Assembly: GCF_000023325.1 (NCBI RefSeq)
Contig: NC_012785.1
Location: 2,108,001 to 2,172,000, forward strand
DNA from: Kosmotoga olearia TBF 19.5.1
GTDB taxonomy: Bacteria > Thermotogota > Thermotogae > Petrotogales > Kosmotogaceae
Direction of reading: 5' to 3'
Length of the DNA: 64,000 nucleotides
The notes under the pieces are model-generated. The model was not told where the DNA came from. It did no database searches and saw nothing but the letters and a program-made list of their open reading frames with translations. Below, piece after piece: positions 34,554 to 45,300 of this stretch. The first letter of the stretch is position 1. Every line of letters starts with the position of its first letter. Made by a program: the position numbers and the translations under genes.

Positions 34554-35324
34554 TTACTCCTTTCGTGCGCAGAAAAAAAGGTGTTCAGCACGACCAAAAA
34601 GTTCTTTCCTTCGGCAAAACTCAAGTTCCCATTGTACTATTCTATCAAGATTTCGCGCCAATTTCTCCTCTGAATAAGGTGCAAAAACCACAAGCGCAGC
34701 TATATCAATTAATTGCATTGAAGCATTCTTGACTAATTTCTCTATATCTTCTGGAAAGTATGGACGAGTATAGAAGTGCTTTTCACTTACGCTGCTATCA
34801 CCTATTGGAACCTTTCGTTCTCGTTCAATGAACCGCCGAGCATTGTAAGTCTCTCCCTGGGAGATAAAATCATGTAAAAAGGCATAAGCGTTATCAACAG
34901 TCGCTAATAGTTTGCCTCTATTTTTTAGAACCCTTTTGATTTCTTCCAGAACTTTCTCTGGAGATTTAGCATAAGACAAAACATCACCCATGGCAAGAAC
35001 GAAATCAAAGGTGTTGGATTCGAAAGGGAGGGCTTCACCTGAAGCCTTCGTGAATTTTATGTTTACACCGTAAAGTTTGGCTTTTTCTTCGGCGACTTTC
35101 AACATTTTCTCTGCTGGATCCACGGCTATAATTTCCATTCCTTTATCAGCTAATTCGATCGCCCATCGGCCTGTTCCAGTGCCGAGGTCAAGGATTTTTC
35201 CGTTTACTTGATGTTCGTTAATGAGTTTCCTGACAATTTCGTGGTATAAGACCCAGTAAGGTTCTTCGTACATATAATCATATCTGCTGGCTACATCATC
35301 ATAATATTCCCAGGATTCATTCAT
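34554..35324 (-). CDS. SAM-dependent methyltransferase (class I, UbiE-like)
   Basis: A 256-residue Rossmann-fold methyltransferase. Motif I is L-D-L-G-T-G-T-G-R-W, motif II acidic end A-V-D-P-A, and F-D-F-V-L-A-M-G-D-V-L-S matches motif IV. The acceptor is unknown. The ATG at 35324 overlaps the GGDEF gene stop by 8 bp, so it is translated with the sensor protein. Confidence 0.82.
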   Translation of the reverse strand: MNESWEYYDDVASRYDYMYEEPYWVLYHEIVRKLINEHQVNGKILDLGTGTGRWAIELADKGMEIIAVDPAEKMLKVAEEKAKLYGVNIKFTKASGEALPFESNTFDFVLAMGDVLSYAKSPEKVLEEIKRVLKNRGKLLATVDNAYAFLHDFISQGETYNARRFIERERKVPIGDSSVSEKHFYTRPYFPEDIEKLVKNASMQLIDIAALVVFAPYSEEKLARNLDRIVQWELEFCRRKELFGRAEHLFFCARKE

Positions 35325-38016
35325 TTGATCCACCCACAACGCGATTTTTTCCAAGTTTTTTGGCTAAATAACAACGCTGGTCAGCACAGAATAAAAGATC
35401 TGCGGCATTATTAATGTGTGGCGCCGGGTAGGAGGCCACACCAAAGCTGGCAGTGACATCTTTCAGTGATTCCTTGTTTGCCTCAATAAGTTCCTTAAGC
35501 CTTTCTGCTACTCTGACAGCATCCCGGTGTTTCGCGTATGGAAGAAGGATTATAAATTCTTCACCACCATATCTACCCACTATGTCCATCTCTCTTGCGC
35601 CTTTTAAAAGTATTTTAGCGATTTTCTTCAGAATTTCGTCTCCAACGATGTGGCCATGCGAATCGTTGACTACTTTGAAGTTATCCAGGTCACACATTAT
35701 GACTGAGAATTCTTCGCCGAAACGCTTTGAACGAGCAAATTCCTCTTCAAGGCGTGATTCGAAGTACCACCTGGTGTAAAGACCTGTGAGAGCATCTTTC
35801 GTTGCCATCGTATATCTCATATAGTTACGGAAGACAAGTGTAAGCAAAGGCTCCAGGTATCCCATCAGCCTATTGAACTTTTCGATCTCTTTCATAGATG
35901 CTTTGTTGTAGGGATTGTATATTTCAATCCTGGCATTAGCCTCGAAATCTATATCGAATTCGTACGATACATAAAATGGATACTGCGAATATCTCGATTC
36001 CATAGGTGGTATTTTATCACTTCCAATTTCCTTCGTCATGTTTTCCAGCCAATCAAACTTTGTTCTGACGGATGTAATCGGAAAGTGATTCTGTATGAAT
36101 TCCGAAAAGACGTTCATTATCTCTTCAAGACTATTACATTCTCCAAAAGCGGCCATCAAACTTATAAAGCTGTTGAGTGTCCAGAGAACCTCGTGATAAT
36201 TTTCTTGATTGATAGGTATCTGAGATTTCTTGTTGGTATCGGAAAATAGTTTTTCTAGAACCAAGACAGAATCAATAAAGACGTCCTCATGCAGATGTTT
36301 ATTTTTTATTTCCCGTGCTTTTGTATTTATTCCTTGAAGTGTGAAATAAATAGAGGCTTTCTTAAAATACTGCTTAGCGAGGAAAAGTTTTCCTATTCTT
36401 TTTGAAGCAATAGCTAGTGCGTAGTATATTTGAGCTAAAGATACATGTGAAACAAGCTTAGAAACTATTCGTATTCTTTCTTTGCATTCTTTGACAAAAT
36501 CTTCGTAATTCTCTTTGTCCACAAAAAAAGCGGTTGTTTGAAGTGTCTCCTCAATGTAGAGCTTCATTTCTTTTATTTTGCTTCTGAAAACATCATAACC
36601 CCGTTTTTCGTCTTCTAACAAAGCCTGAGTGATCTCCAAAAAAAGTAATTCATTGTGATTCAAATGTTTTTTCATTTTTCTCAGGCTTTCAATTTCTTTT
36701 TCTATATTTTGAAAATCTCCCCATATAACCTTTATGAGAAATTCGAACAACATGGTCCTACTTAGCAGGCTGCTATACATTGGTTCGGAAAAGGTTTTCA
36801 GATCCTCCAACACTTCAATTTTCAGCTTTTCGAAGCCATCATAATCATCGTTATAAACAGCTACAAGCATTTTTAAGTGTTTATATCTTACAAGAATTTC
36901 CGGATTTTCTATTTTTTTGGTAATTTCGGTTAGTTCGGAAAGTATCTCTTGAAACTCTTTTTGTTTTCCATAGAAGAAGTAGCTTTGTGCCAGATTTATT
37001 CCTATGAATGCTGAAGTAAAAAGATCTTCGTTGTTCTTTGCAAGTTTCATTGCTTTCTCCTGTATCTCCTGTGCAAAGTTCGGGGCTATGGCATCGTAAT
37101 AAATGCTGAGGTTGTTGTAAAGCCTTGGGAGCATAAAATTCAGTTCGAACTTCTCTGCTATTTTTGTGGCTTTATGAAGATATTCTTTGAATCCTTCAAA
37201 TTTCTGCTTTGAAATGAAATAAGTTGCTATTCTATTATAAGCGGAAGCTTTTAACCTGGCTGTTCCATAAGTAGTGGAAGGAAGAGAAGCAGCAAAGTCG
37301 GATAGTTTTTTCAAATTTTCTTCATCCGATGATATTTCGCATTCGGATTCGAGGATAAAATACTTCAAAACCATACGTTCATAATCGCTCAGATGTTTGC
37401 TGCTTTGCAATTTTTGCTTAATTATGTTTTTGATTTTGTCAGGTGGATAGTTTTTTTGAAGCACCCTTATGAAATCAAATGGGTTGACGTGGTAACTTCC
37501 ATCAATCCACTTTAGAATCGTTTCTTGATTCAACGGAGAAGGTTTTTCAGTTCTGTCCTGTAGATAAAGTTCAATACTGTCCAATGCCCATAGCTTTCTT
37601 TTTGAAAGCTTTTTTATGATATTTTTTCTTAGCAGAAGACGTTGGTAGTTTGTACCACGGTGTATGTCTTCCCTCGATTTCCACAACAAAAAGAATATAA
37701 ATTTATCGCTACTCAAACCGCTTTCTTTATAATGGAAGAGAATCCCCTCTTCTAATTCCCGCAATAATGCAAGTTGCAAATGCGTATCCTGGTTTACGTT
37801 TAACGAGTTGTAGATTTTTTTCCAAAAAGAGCGATCTTTGAAAGAGTACAATCCGTCATGGGTTTCTAAAATTCCTTCACGCAACATAATAGATAGGCCT
37901 CTGGTGGCTTCATTTGAATTCATGCCCAAGACCTTGCAAGATGAGAGCAGTTCGTTTTTTGTGAATTTTTTTCCTAGTGGAGATACTTTCTTTGAAAACA
38001 CGATCCCTTCATTCAT
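35317..38016 (-). CDS. Diguanylate cyclase with winged-helix and TPR-like sensor region
   Basis: 899 residues. The first ~90 look like a winged helix, and residues ~130-600 are helical TPR-like repeats, as in large transcription/signalling scaffolds. The C-terminal ~165 residues are a GGDEF domain with D-A-L-T-G-L, D-N-F-K-V-V-N-D, and G-G-E-E-F. It should be active (makes c-di-GMP). An RxxD inhibitory site (R-E-M-D) lies five residues before G-G-E-E-F. ATG preceded by AAGGGG. Linked by overlap to the methyltransferase. Confidence 0.87.
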   Translation of the reverse strand: MNEGIVFSKKVSPLGKKFTKNELLSSCKVLGMNSNEATRGLSIMLREGILETHDGLYSFKDRSFWKKIYNSLNVNQDTHLQLALLRELEEGILFHYKESGLSSDKFIFFLLWKSREDIHRGTNYQRLLLRKNIIKKLSKRKLWALDSIELYLQDRTEKPSPLNQETILKWIDGSYHVNPFDFIRVLQKNYPPDKIKNIIKQKLQSSKHLSDYERMVLKYFILESECEISSDEENLKKLSDFAASLPSTTYGTARLKASAYNRIATYFISKQKFEGFKEYLHKATKIAEKFELNFMLPRLYNNLSIYYDAIAPNFAQEIQEKAMKLAKNNEDLFTSAFIGINLAQSYFFYGKQKEFQEILSELTEITKKIENPEILVRYKHLKMLVAVYNDDYDGFEKLKIEVLEDLKTFSEPMYSSLLSRTMLFEFLIKVIWGDFQNIEKEIESLRKMKKHLNHNELLFLEITQALLEDEKRGYDVFRSKIKEMKLYIEETLQTTAFFVDKENYEDFVKECKERIRIVSKLVSHVSLAQIYYALAIASKRIGKLFLAKQYFKKASIYFTLQGINTKAREIKNKHLHEDVFIDSVLVLEKLFSDTNKKSQIPINQENYHEVLWTLNSFISLMAAFGECNSLEEIMNVFSEFIQNHFPITSVRTKFDWLENMTKEIGSDKIPPMESRYSQYPFYVSYEFDIDFEANARIEIYNPYNKASMKEIEKFNRLMGYLEPLLTLVFRNYMRYTMATKDALTGLYTRWYFESRLEEEFARSKRFGEEFSVIMCDLDNFKVVNDSHGHIVGDEILKKIAKILLKGAREMDIVGRYGGEEFIILLPYAKHRDAVRVAERLKELIEANKESLKDVTASFGVASYPAPHINNAADLLFCADQRCYLAKKLGKNRVVGGSNE

Positions 38017-38285
38017 AGCAACGCCCCTTTACTAGTTACGTTGCATAACAATCTACTCGAATTTGATTCTGCCAGTTCTTGATAAATTAATTTTACCATT
38101 AAATTATCTTTTCAAGAAATCTTTCATGATCGATGATTCACGCTATTTGTGTTCTTTTGCAGTCGTGATGGTGGTTTCTAATCAAACACATCAGAAAAAG
38201 GAATATTTATTCATGATAGAATTTTATAGCATAATTTCAGACATTTATTTTAAAGAATTGTGAGAAAACCCAATTGGAGGTGCGC

Positions 38286-40067
38286 ATGACAATGGATGTA
38301 AACGATGTAAAATGGGATCTCAGTAAGCTTTATAAGGGCCCAGAAGCTGCTGAACTGGCTGAGGATATCGAGTATGTAAAAAAACATTCACAAAGGATTT
38401 CCAGAAAATTTGAGGGAAGGATTAATGAACTTTCAACCGAAGAATTCGCTGAGCTTTTTACTGATGTTGAGAAAATTTACGAAATCACCGGAAAAATGAT
38501 GATGTACGCTTATCTTTTTCTTTCCGGGGATACCTCTAACCCCGAAGCGAACAAGCTTTTCTCCAAGATTCAGGATGTTGCTTCAGAAGTTGAGAACAAC
38601 CTTGTTTCTCTGAAACTCGAATTAGCCAGGATGCCAAATGAACTCTTCGAAAAACAGTTCAAAATGCCTCAATTGAAAGATTATGCCCATTTTGTTCAAA
38701 AGCAGCGTGAAGCAAGAAAGTACTTTCTGTCGGAAGCTGAAGAAAAGCTGATAAACATCAAGAACCTTACTGGTAGAGAAGCTTTTGTGAAGCTCTATAC
38801 CGAGTTTACAAGTTCCTTTAGATATGAAATAGAAATAGACGGCGAGAAAAAGCTTTTTACCCGTAGCGAAGTGGATACTTTGAAAAGGCATCCTGACCCG
38901 GAGATAAGAAAGAAAGCCTTCGAGGTTCTCCTTACCAAATTAAAGGAAAACGAGATAGTTCTTACCAATATATATAACTCCATAGTTAAAGACTGGGTCG
39001 TGGAATCAAAGAAGAGGAAATACCCTTCTCCCATAAGTCCACGAAACGTTGGAAATGAAATTTCAGATGAAGTAGTCAAATCTCTCATTGAGGTTACAAC
39101 AGAAAACAATAAGCTTGTACATGCATATTATCGCCTTAAAGCAAAGATAATGAAGAAGGATAAACTGAAGCACAGTGATATTTATGCCCCCCTTGAAACC
39201 ACCGAGAAGAACTACACCTGGAAGGAAGCAAAGGATCTAGTTTTGAAGGTGATGGGAGAATTTGATCCGAAAGTCGAGGAGATCATAAGGGAATTCTTCG
39301 AAGGTGAATACATACACGCTCCTGTCCTTCCTAACAAACGTTCCGGTGCCTTTTGTTATTACGTAGGTCCAAACGTTCATCCGTATGTGATGGTGAATTT
39401 TACAGGAAAACAAGACGATGTGTTGACTCTTGCCCACGAGTTAGGGCATGGATTGCATGGAGTTCTCTCTCAAACACAAAATCTTCTCAATTATCATACA
39501 CCGTTGACTATGGCAGAGGTAGCATCTGTTTTCTCTGAAATGTTGATGATTGACTATATCCTCAATAATATGACAAACAAGGATGAGAAAATAGCTTTTA
39601 TCGCTTCACAGCTAGAAGGGATGTTTGCCACGATGAATCGTCAGAACATGTTCACCAGATTTGAGCTTAAAGCCCACGAAAAAATAGAAAAGCAGTACCA
39701 AACATTTGATGAACTCTCCAGCATTTATTTCGAAGAACTCAAAAATATGTTCGGCGATTCCATCGATTATTTTGATTTCAGCGGTTACGAGTGGGCGGGA
39801 ATTCCACATATGTTCCACACTCCGTTCTATTGTTATGCGTATGATTTCGCTCAACTTATGGTCGTGGCGCTTTATGAAAAATATCTTGAGGAAGGAGAAC
39901 CCTTCAAGAAAAAATATCTAGAACTTCTTTCCAGTGGAGGTTCTGATAAACCCGAGAGGTTGCTTGAAAAAGTAGGAGTTGATCTTTCCGATCCAGCGTT
40001 CTGGCAGAAAGGATTTGATTTTATCAACCGTCGTTTCTTAAAAGAGCTTCAAGATCTAGTATCCTAA
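38286..40067 (+). CDS. pepF: Oligoendopeptidase F (M3 metallopeptidase)
   Basis: A cytosolic zinc peptidase that cuts oligopeptides. 593 residues; the zinc motif is H-E-L-G-H within L-A-H-E-L-G-H-G-L-H, and the third ligand Glu lies in the M-A-E-V-A-S-V-F-S-E region. Length is normal for PepF. The ATG at 38286 was chosen for GGAGG five bases upstream; the TTG at 38274 would put that site inside the gene. Followed by a strong terminator. Confidence 0.93.
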   Translation: MTMDVNDVKWDLSKLYKGPEAAELAEDIEYVKKHSQRISRKFEGRINELSTEEFAELFTDVEKIYEITGKMMMYAYLFLSGDTSNPEANKLFSKIQDVASEVENNLVSLKLELARMPNELFEKQFKMPQLKDYAHFVQKQREARKYFLSEAEEKLINIKNLTGREAFVKLYTEFTSSFRYEIEIDGEKKLFTRSEVDTLKRHPDPEIRKKAFEVLLTKLKENEIVLTNIYNSIVKDWVVESKKRKYPSPISPRNVGNEISDEVVKSLIEVTTENNKLVHAYYRLKAKIMKKDKLKHSDIYAPLETTEKNYTWKEAKDLVLKVMGEFDPKVEEIIREFFEGEYIHAPVLPNKRSGAFCYYVGPNVHPYVMVNFTGKQDDVLTLAHELGHGLHGVLSQTQNLLNYHTPLTMAEVASVFSEMLMIDYILNNMTNKDEKIAFIASQLEGMFATMNRQNMFTRFELKAHEKIEKQYQTFDELSSIYFEELKNMFGDSIDYFDFSGYEWAGIPHMFHTPFYCYAYDFAQLMVVALYEKYLEEGEPFKKKYLELLSSGGSDKPERLLEKVGVDLSDPAFWQKGFDFINRRFLKELQDLVS

Positions 40068-40096
40068 TGGTGGGCATAATGCCCACCATTTTTTAT
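40067..40096 (+). terminator. Rho-independent terminator after pepF
   Basis: ATGGTGGGCAT (40067-40077) pairs with ATGCCCACCAT (40079-40089), followed by a T run. Confidence 0.85.
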
Positions 40097-40231
40097 AAGA
40101 TCCTGAGTTTGTGTTTTTATAGTGACCTATATTACTTTGGGTCTGCTAACAATATTTCGGGACTAATAGTTGCGGGGGAAGTTAGTTAATAATTTCACAA
40201 ATAACTGGAAAGGGGAACTTTACGAAGATAT

Positions 40232-40260
40232 CGGACAATTTCGCGGCAATTTGGTATAAT
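40232..40260 (+). promoter_or_regulatory. Promoter upstream of dnaX
   Basis: TATAAT at 40255-40260 and CGGACA (4 of 6 to TTGACA) at 40232-40237, a 17-bp spacer; the dnaX ATG follows 20 bp after the -10 box. Confidence 0.5.
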
Positions 40261-40280
40261 TTTGAGGGTTGGTGATTTTT

Positions 40281-41783
40281 ATGGCTGAAGTTCTTTATAG
40301 AAAATACAGACCGAAAAAGTTCGAAGAAATAGTTGGTCAGGATCAAGTAAAGATTGTACTAAAAAAAGCGATTGAGAATCAGAGTATCGCTCATGCTTAT
40401 ATCTTTTTTGGTCCGAGGGGTACAGGGAAAACAACCACTGCGAGAATCCTTGCGAAGGCTCTCAACTGTCTTTCACATGACGATAAACCTTGTGGAAAAT
40501 GTGAATCCTGCATTGCTGTAGACAATAATTCCCACATGGACGTTATCGAGATCGATGCGGCTTCGTATAGAGGTATCGATGAAATTCGAAAGATCAGGGA
40601 CGCAGCGTCTTATAGACCCACCATGGGACATTACAAAGTTTACATCGTGGATGAATTTCACATGCTTACAAGGGAAGCTTTCAATGCCCTGCTCAAGACT
40701 CTGGAAGAACCGCCAGAACACATTGTGTTTATCTTGGCTACGACAAATCTTGAGAAGGTTCCCGAAACGATTCTTTCAAGGTGTCAGGTGTTTACTTTCA
40801 AACCTCTTTCAGAGGGTCAGATAGTAGAATATCTTCAGAGGATCCTGAAAGAAGAAAAGAAAACATATACTGTTGAAGCGCTCAAAATCATCGCGAAAGC
40901 GGCAAAAGGTGGTATGCGAGACGCTGTTAATCTTTTGGAACGTGCTCTTGTGTTTGGCGAGAAGATAGAAGAAGATAATGTTAAAAACATTCTGGGAATT
41001 CTACCTGAAGAATATCTCAAAAGTTATCTTGTCGCAATTCTTAATGGAGATAGTGATGAAATCATTGCGTTGTCTGAGAATATTGAGCGTCTTGGATATT
41101 CTCATGACTCGGTAATTCGGCAATCTATCGAGCTTACAAAAGATATGATTAGCAGGCGCGAACTTGAATTTGAACGCGGTGTGAAACTCATAGAAAAGCT
41201 ATGGGAAGTAAATAGAGAAATGAGATATTCAGAAAACAAAAAACTCACTTTTGAGGTTCTTAGTTTAACCACCCTGGCCGCTATGAATGTCCCCTCAGTT
41301 TCTGTTGAACCCGCTAAAGCAGTGAATGCGGTTGTAAAAGAAGAGGTTAAGAAAAGTAATGAAGAAAAAGAGGTGGAGCCCATTACGACTGACATAGATG
41401 TTTCGAAGAAATCTGAAAAAGTCGATAGTAAATTCAAAGAATTTTTTGAAACTATCTATGAAGAAGGACATGTGCTGATCTGGGTTCTCTTGAACCTTGC
41501 CACAATTAAAGAGGAAGATGATGTCTTTGCTTTATCTTTTGCTCTCAACGATCTTTTTGCCCGGGAACTGGCAAAAGAACATATTGAAACGATTTCCGAA
41601 TTGATGAAGATGCGACTGGGAAAACCAGCGAAGATAAACGACAATGATATTGTAGAATCGAGTGACATATTGAAAAAACTGAATCCAGATGAAAAGGCGT
41701 ACGTGAAAAGAATTCTGACACTCTTTGAGGGTCTTGATGCAAAGGATGTAAAAATTGAAATAGAGGAGGAGGGTAATGGCTAA
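40281..41783 (+). CDS. dnaX: DNA polymerase III subunit gamma/tau
   Basis: Clamp-loader ATPase, 500 residues. P-loop G-P-R-G-T-G-K-T-T-T, Walker B/SRC region V-D-E-F-H-M-L and L-S-R-C-Q-V, and the four-Cys zinc site C-L-S-H-D-D-K-P-C-G-K-C-E-S-C. No strong frameshift site (long A tract) was seen, so a separate short gamma form is not predicted. The ATG at 40281 is after G-rich GGGTTGGTGA. Its end overlaps ybaB by 8 bp, the classic dnaX-ybaB order. Confidence 0.95.
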   Translation: MAEVLYRKYRPKKFEEIVGQDQVKIVLKKAIENQSIAHAYIFFGPRGTGKTTTARILAKALNCLSHDDKPCGKCESCIAVDNNSHMDVIEIDAASYRGIDEIRKIRDAASYRPTMGHYKVYIVDEFHMLTREAFNALLKTLEEPPEHIVFILATTNLEKVPETILSRCQVFTFKPLSEGQIVEYLQRILKEEKKTYTVEALKIIAKAAKGGMRDAVNLLERALVFGEKIEEDNVKNILGILPEEYLKSYLVAILNGDSDEIIALSENIERLGYSHDSVIRQSIELTKDMISRRELEFERGVKLIEKLWEVNREMRYSENKKLTFEVLSLTTLAAMNVPSVSVEPAKAVNAVVKEEVKKSNEEKEVEPITTDIDVSKKSEKVDSKFKEFFETIYEEGHVLIWVLLNLATIKEEDDVFALSFALNDLFARELAKEHIETISELMKMRLGKPAKINDNDIVESSDILKKLNPDEKAYVKRILTLFEGLDAKDVKIEIEEEGNG

Positions 41784-42144
41784 GAAATTCAGAGGACTTG
41801 GCGGAAGAAATTTTGGTGGTTCCTCAAAAAAGGCTGGAAACATCTCTGAACTCTTAAAGCAAGCTCAAAAAGCTCAGGAAGAGATGCAAAAACTGGAGGA
41901 AAGTTTTAAAACAATGGAGGTTACAGCATCTGTCGGTGGTGGGGCTGTTCTTGTCACAGCAACATGCGATTATCGTATAAAATCTATAGAAATCGATGAA
42001 GACCTCAAAGATGAAGATTTTGAGGTGCTCCAGGATCTGATCATTGCGGGTGTTAACGAAGCTCTTGAAGAAGTGGGAAAGAAAAGAGAAGAAGAATCAG
42101 GAAAAATAAGTTCTATGCTGAATTTACCGGATAAAATGCTCTAA
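41776..42144 (+). CDS. YbaB/EbfC nucleoid-associated protein
   Basis: 122 residues, the YbaB/EbfC family: a basic N-terminal extension then the conserved L-L-K-Q-A-Q-K-A-Q-E-E-M-Q-K and G-G-A-V-L-V-T-A. Binds DNA as a dimer. The ATG follows GGAGGAGGGTA and overlaps dnaX. Confidence 0.92.
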   Translation: MAKKFRGLGGRNFGGSSKKAGNISELLKQAQKAQEEMQKLEESFKTMEVTASVGGGAVLVTATCDYRIKSIEIDEDLKDEDFEVLQDLIIAGVNEALEEVGKKREEESGKISSMLNLPDKML

Positions 42145-42158
42145 CAAGCTTATTTTAG

Positions 42159-43166
<1,008 letters not shown>

Positions 43167-43182
43167 GCTTAAATATAAACCG

Positions 43183-43209
43183 GGGCCCCTGAATGCTGGG
43201 GCCCTTTTT
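43183..43209 (+). terminator. Terminator between gap and pgk
   Basis: GGGCCCC (43183-43189) pairs with GGGGCCC (43198-43204), followed by TTTTT. It may be partial, letting some reading through into pgk. Confidence 0.8.
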
Positions 43210-43238
43210 GACAGATTTACGTTAAGGGAGGGATAGAA

Positions 43239-44456
43239 ATGCTGAAGAAACTTACAGTAAAGGATGTGGATCTGAAGGATAAAAAGGTACTGTTGCGGGT
43301 TGACTTCAATGTTCCTATAGATAAAGAAACCGGTGAAGTTGCCGATGATACACGCATAAAGGCCGCATTGCCAACAATAAAATATGTTCTTGAAAATGGT
43401 GGAAAAGCCATTCTCGTATCTCACCTTGGACGCCCAAAAGGCAAGAAGGATCCAAAATATAGTTTAAAACCGGTGGCTAAGAGATTGGAACAACTCCTTG
43501 GAAGAACCGTTAGCTTTGTAGATGACTGCATCGGTGAAGGTGCAAAGAAGGTTATAGAGGCTATGAAAGAAGGGGAAGTTGTCTTACTAGAAAATGTTCG
43601 TTTCTACCCCGAAGAAAAGAAAAATGATCCGGAATTCGCAGAAAAATTGGCTTCTCTTGCCGATATCCATGTGAACGACGCTTTCGGTACCGCTCATAGG
43701 GCGCATGCTTCAAACGTTGGTGTTGCACAATACTTGACAAGTGTTGCTGGTTTTTTAATGGAAAAGGAAATCGCGATGCTTGGCAAAGCCGTTGCCAATC
43801 CGGAACACCCTTATGTGGTTATACTTGGAGGAGCGAAGGTTTCAGATAAGATAGGTGTTATCACCAACCTGTTGAAGAAGGCTGACAGAATATTGATCGG
43901 TGGTGCCATGATGTTCACATTCCTGAAGGCACTTGGAAAACAGGTTGGCGATTCACTTGTTGAGGAAGATAAGCTCGAACTGGCCAAGGAGATTATGGAA
44001 GAAGCTAGCAAACGGGGTGTAGAGTTTGTTTTACCGATTGATACTGTCATAGCGAAGGAAATCGAAGCCGGTGCTGAGAGCAAAGTTGTGAGAATTGATG
44101 ATGGTATTCCCGAAGGTTGGAAAGGCCTGGACATAGGCCCTGAGACGATAGAACTCTTTAAGAGTAAACTCAAAGGTGCAAAAACGGTTGTGTGGAATGG
44201 GCCCATGGGTGTCTTTGAAATTGATGATTTTGCCAAAGGAACGGAAGAGATCGCAAAAGCTCTCGCAGAACTGGAAGACGCAACAACCATCGTTGGCGGA
44301 GGCGATAGCGCGGCTGCGATAAATAAATTCAATCTTGCAGATAAGGTCAGCCATGTTTCTACCGGTGGTGGAGCTTCCCTGGAAATGCTGGAAGGTAAGG
44401 AACTTCCTGGCATAGCCAGTATTGCAGACGCTGATGAAAAAAAAAACGACGGGTGA
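43239..44456 (+). CDS. pgk: Phosphoglycerate kinase (N-terminal part of a possible PGK-TIM fusion)
   Basis: 405 residues, full [13 protein letters not shown] near the start, S-H-L-G-R-P, and G-G-G-D-S-A-A at the nucleotide site. At the 3' end a run of ten A (44437-44446) sits six codons before the TGA. A -1 slip there enters the tpiA frame with no stop: [14 protein letters not shown]. maritima PGK exists both alone and as a PGK-TIM fusion, so both products are expected here. GGGAGGG ribosome binding site. Confidence 0.96.
   Translation: MLKKLTVKDVDLKDKKVLLRVDFNVPIDKETGEVADDTRIKAALPTIKYVLENGGKAILVSHLGRPKGKKDPKYSLKPVAKRLEQLLGRTVSFVDDCIGEGAKKVIEAMKEGEVVLLENVRFYPEEKKNDPEFAEKLASLADIHVNDAFGTAHRAHASNVGVAQYLTSVAGFLMEKEIAMLGKAVANPEHPYVVILGGAKVSDKIGVITNLLKKADRILIGGAMMFTFLKALGKQVGDSLVEEDKLELAKEIMEEASKRGVEFVLPIDTVIAKEIEAGAESKVVRIDDGIPEGWKGLDIGPETIELFKSKLKGAKTVVWNGPMGVFEIDDFAKGTEEIAKALAELEDATTIVGGGDSAAAINKFNLADKVSHVSTGGGASLEMLEGKELPGIASIADADEKKNDG
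44437..44446 (+). promoter_or_regulatory. A10 slippery tract, candidate -1 frameshift site for PGK-TIM
   Basis: Ten consecutive A, read GAA-AAA-AAA-AAC in the pgk frame. The tpiA frame is -1 relative to pgk and is open from 44438 on; the stop just upstream (TGA at 44435) lies before the slip site. No ideal upstream Shine-Dalgarno or downstream stem is obvious. Confidence 0.6.
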
Positions 44457-45205
44457 TGGTTGCTGGTAACTGGAAGATGAACAAATCCCCCACGGAAGCT
44501 AAACTTTTTGCCGGTTTGCTAGCTTCAAAGATTGGAAAAGAAACGGTTATGGATATTGTCGTTTTCCCACCGGCAATAGATATACCCTTTGTTGTTGATG
44601 TACTAAAAGACACCAATATTGGCGTGGGAGTTCAGAATGTTCACCCGAAAGAAAAGGGAGCTTTCACAGGAGAGACCTCGTTGCTGATGGTTAAAGATCT
44701 CAGTGTAGAATATGTTCTTGTTGGTCATTCTGAGCGCAGACATATATTTGGAGAAAGTGATGAGTTCATCAATGAAAAGGTAAAAGCGGTATTATCCGCG
44801 GGTTTGAGGCCTGTTTTATGTGTTGGTGAAACATTGGAAGAACGTGAAAAGGGACTTACTAAAAATGTACTTGAACGTCAGATAAGGCTTGGACTTTTTG
44901 GTTTAGAGAAAGAGGATGTTGTTAATACAGTAATAGCATATGAACCAGTATGGGCAATTGGAACAGGTGTTGTGGCCACCCCGGAACAGGCGGAGGAAGC
45001 AATGGCTTTCATAAGATCGCTGCTCGGGGAGCTTTACGGTATGGAAACTGCTGAAAATGTACGAATACTTTATGGCGGTAGTATAAAACCAGAGAATTTT
45101 GATGCACTTATACGCCTTAAGAACGTGGATGGAGGGCTCGTGGGCGGCGCGAGTCTCAAAGAAAGTTTTATAGAATTAGTTGAAATCGCGAAGCGTTACG
45201 TATAG
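44456..45205 (+). CDS. tpiA: Triosephosphate isomerase
   Basis: 249 residues from ATG at 44456. It begins V-A-G-N-W-K-M-N (active Lys), has V-G-H-S-E-R-R (catalytic His), A-Y-E-P-V-W-A-I-G-T-G (catalytic Glu and loop 6) and Y-G-G-S. Possible starts are GTG at 44453 and ATG at 44456, both overlapping the pgk stop, with no good ribosome binding site. This fits making it mainly by frameshift from pgk or by coupled re-initiation. Confidence 0.95.
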   Translation: MVAGNWKMNKSPTEAKLFAGLLASKIGKETVMDIVVFPPAIDIPFVVDVLKDTNIGVGVQNVHPKEKGAFTGETSLLMVKDLSVEYVLVGHSERRHIFGESDEFINEKVKAVLSAGLRPVLCVGETLEEREKGLTKNVLERQIRLGLFGLEKEDVVNTVIAYEPVWAIGTGVVATPEQAEEAMAFIRSLLGELYGMETAENVRILYGGSIKPENFDALIRLKNVDGGLVGGASLKESFIELVEIAKRYV

Positions 45206-45225
45206 GAAAAATGGATTTTCTTTTG

Positions 45226-45250
45226 AAGCCGTCCTCAGCGGACGGCTTTT
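45226..45250 (+). terminator. Terminator after tpiA
   Basis: AGCCGTCC (45227-45234) pairs with GGACGGCT (45240-45247), followed by T. Confidence 0.85.
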
Positions 45251-45271
45251 CTGTCTGTAGATGATGAAAAT

Positions 45272-45279
45272 GCTATAAT
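45272..45279 (+). promoter_or_regulatory. Extended -10 promoter (TGCTATAAT)
   Basis: TATAAT (45274-45279) with an upstream TG (from 45271) makes an extended -10 for the coiled-coil/zapA/murI group; the -35 region is poor. Confidence 0.5.
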
Positions 45280-45300
45280 TCTTCACAGGGGGTGAAAAGT

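Noticed and set aside
38063-38263. Short plus-strand frame before pepF
   Set aside because: No good ribosome binding site, AT-rich composition of an intergenic region.
40281-41783. Programmed frameshift in dnaX for a gamma subunit
   Set aside because: No long A tract or slippery heptamer with a clear stimulator was seen.
43811-44413. 200-codon minus-strand frame inside pgk
   Set aside because: Serine/proline-rich mirror of pgk, typical shadow.
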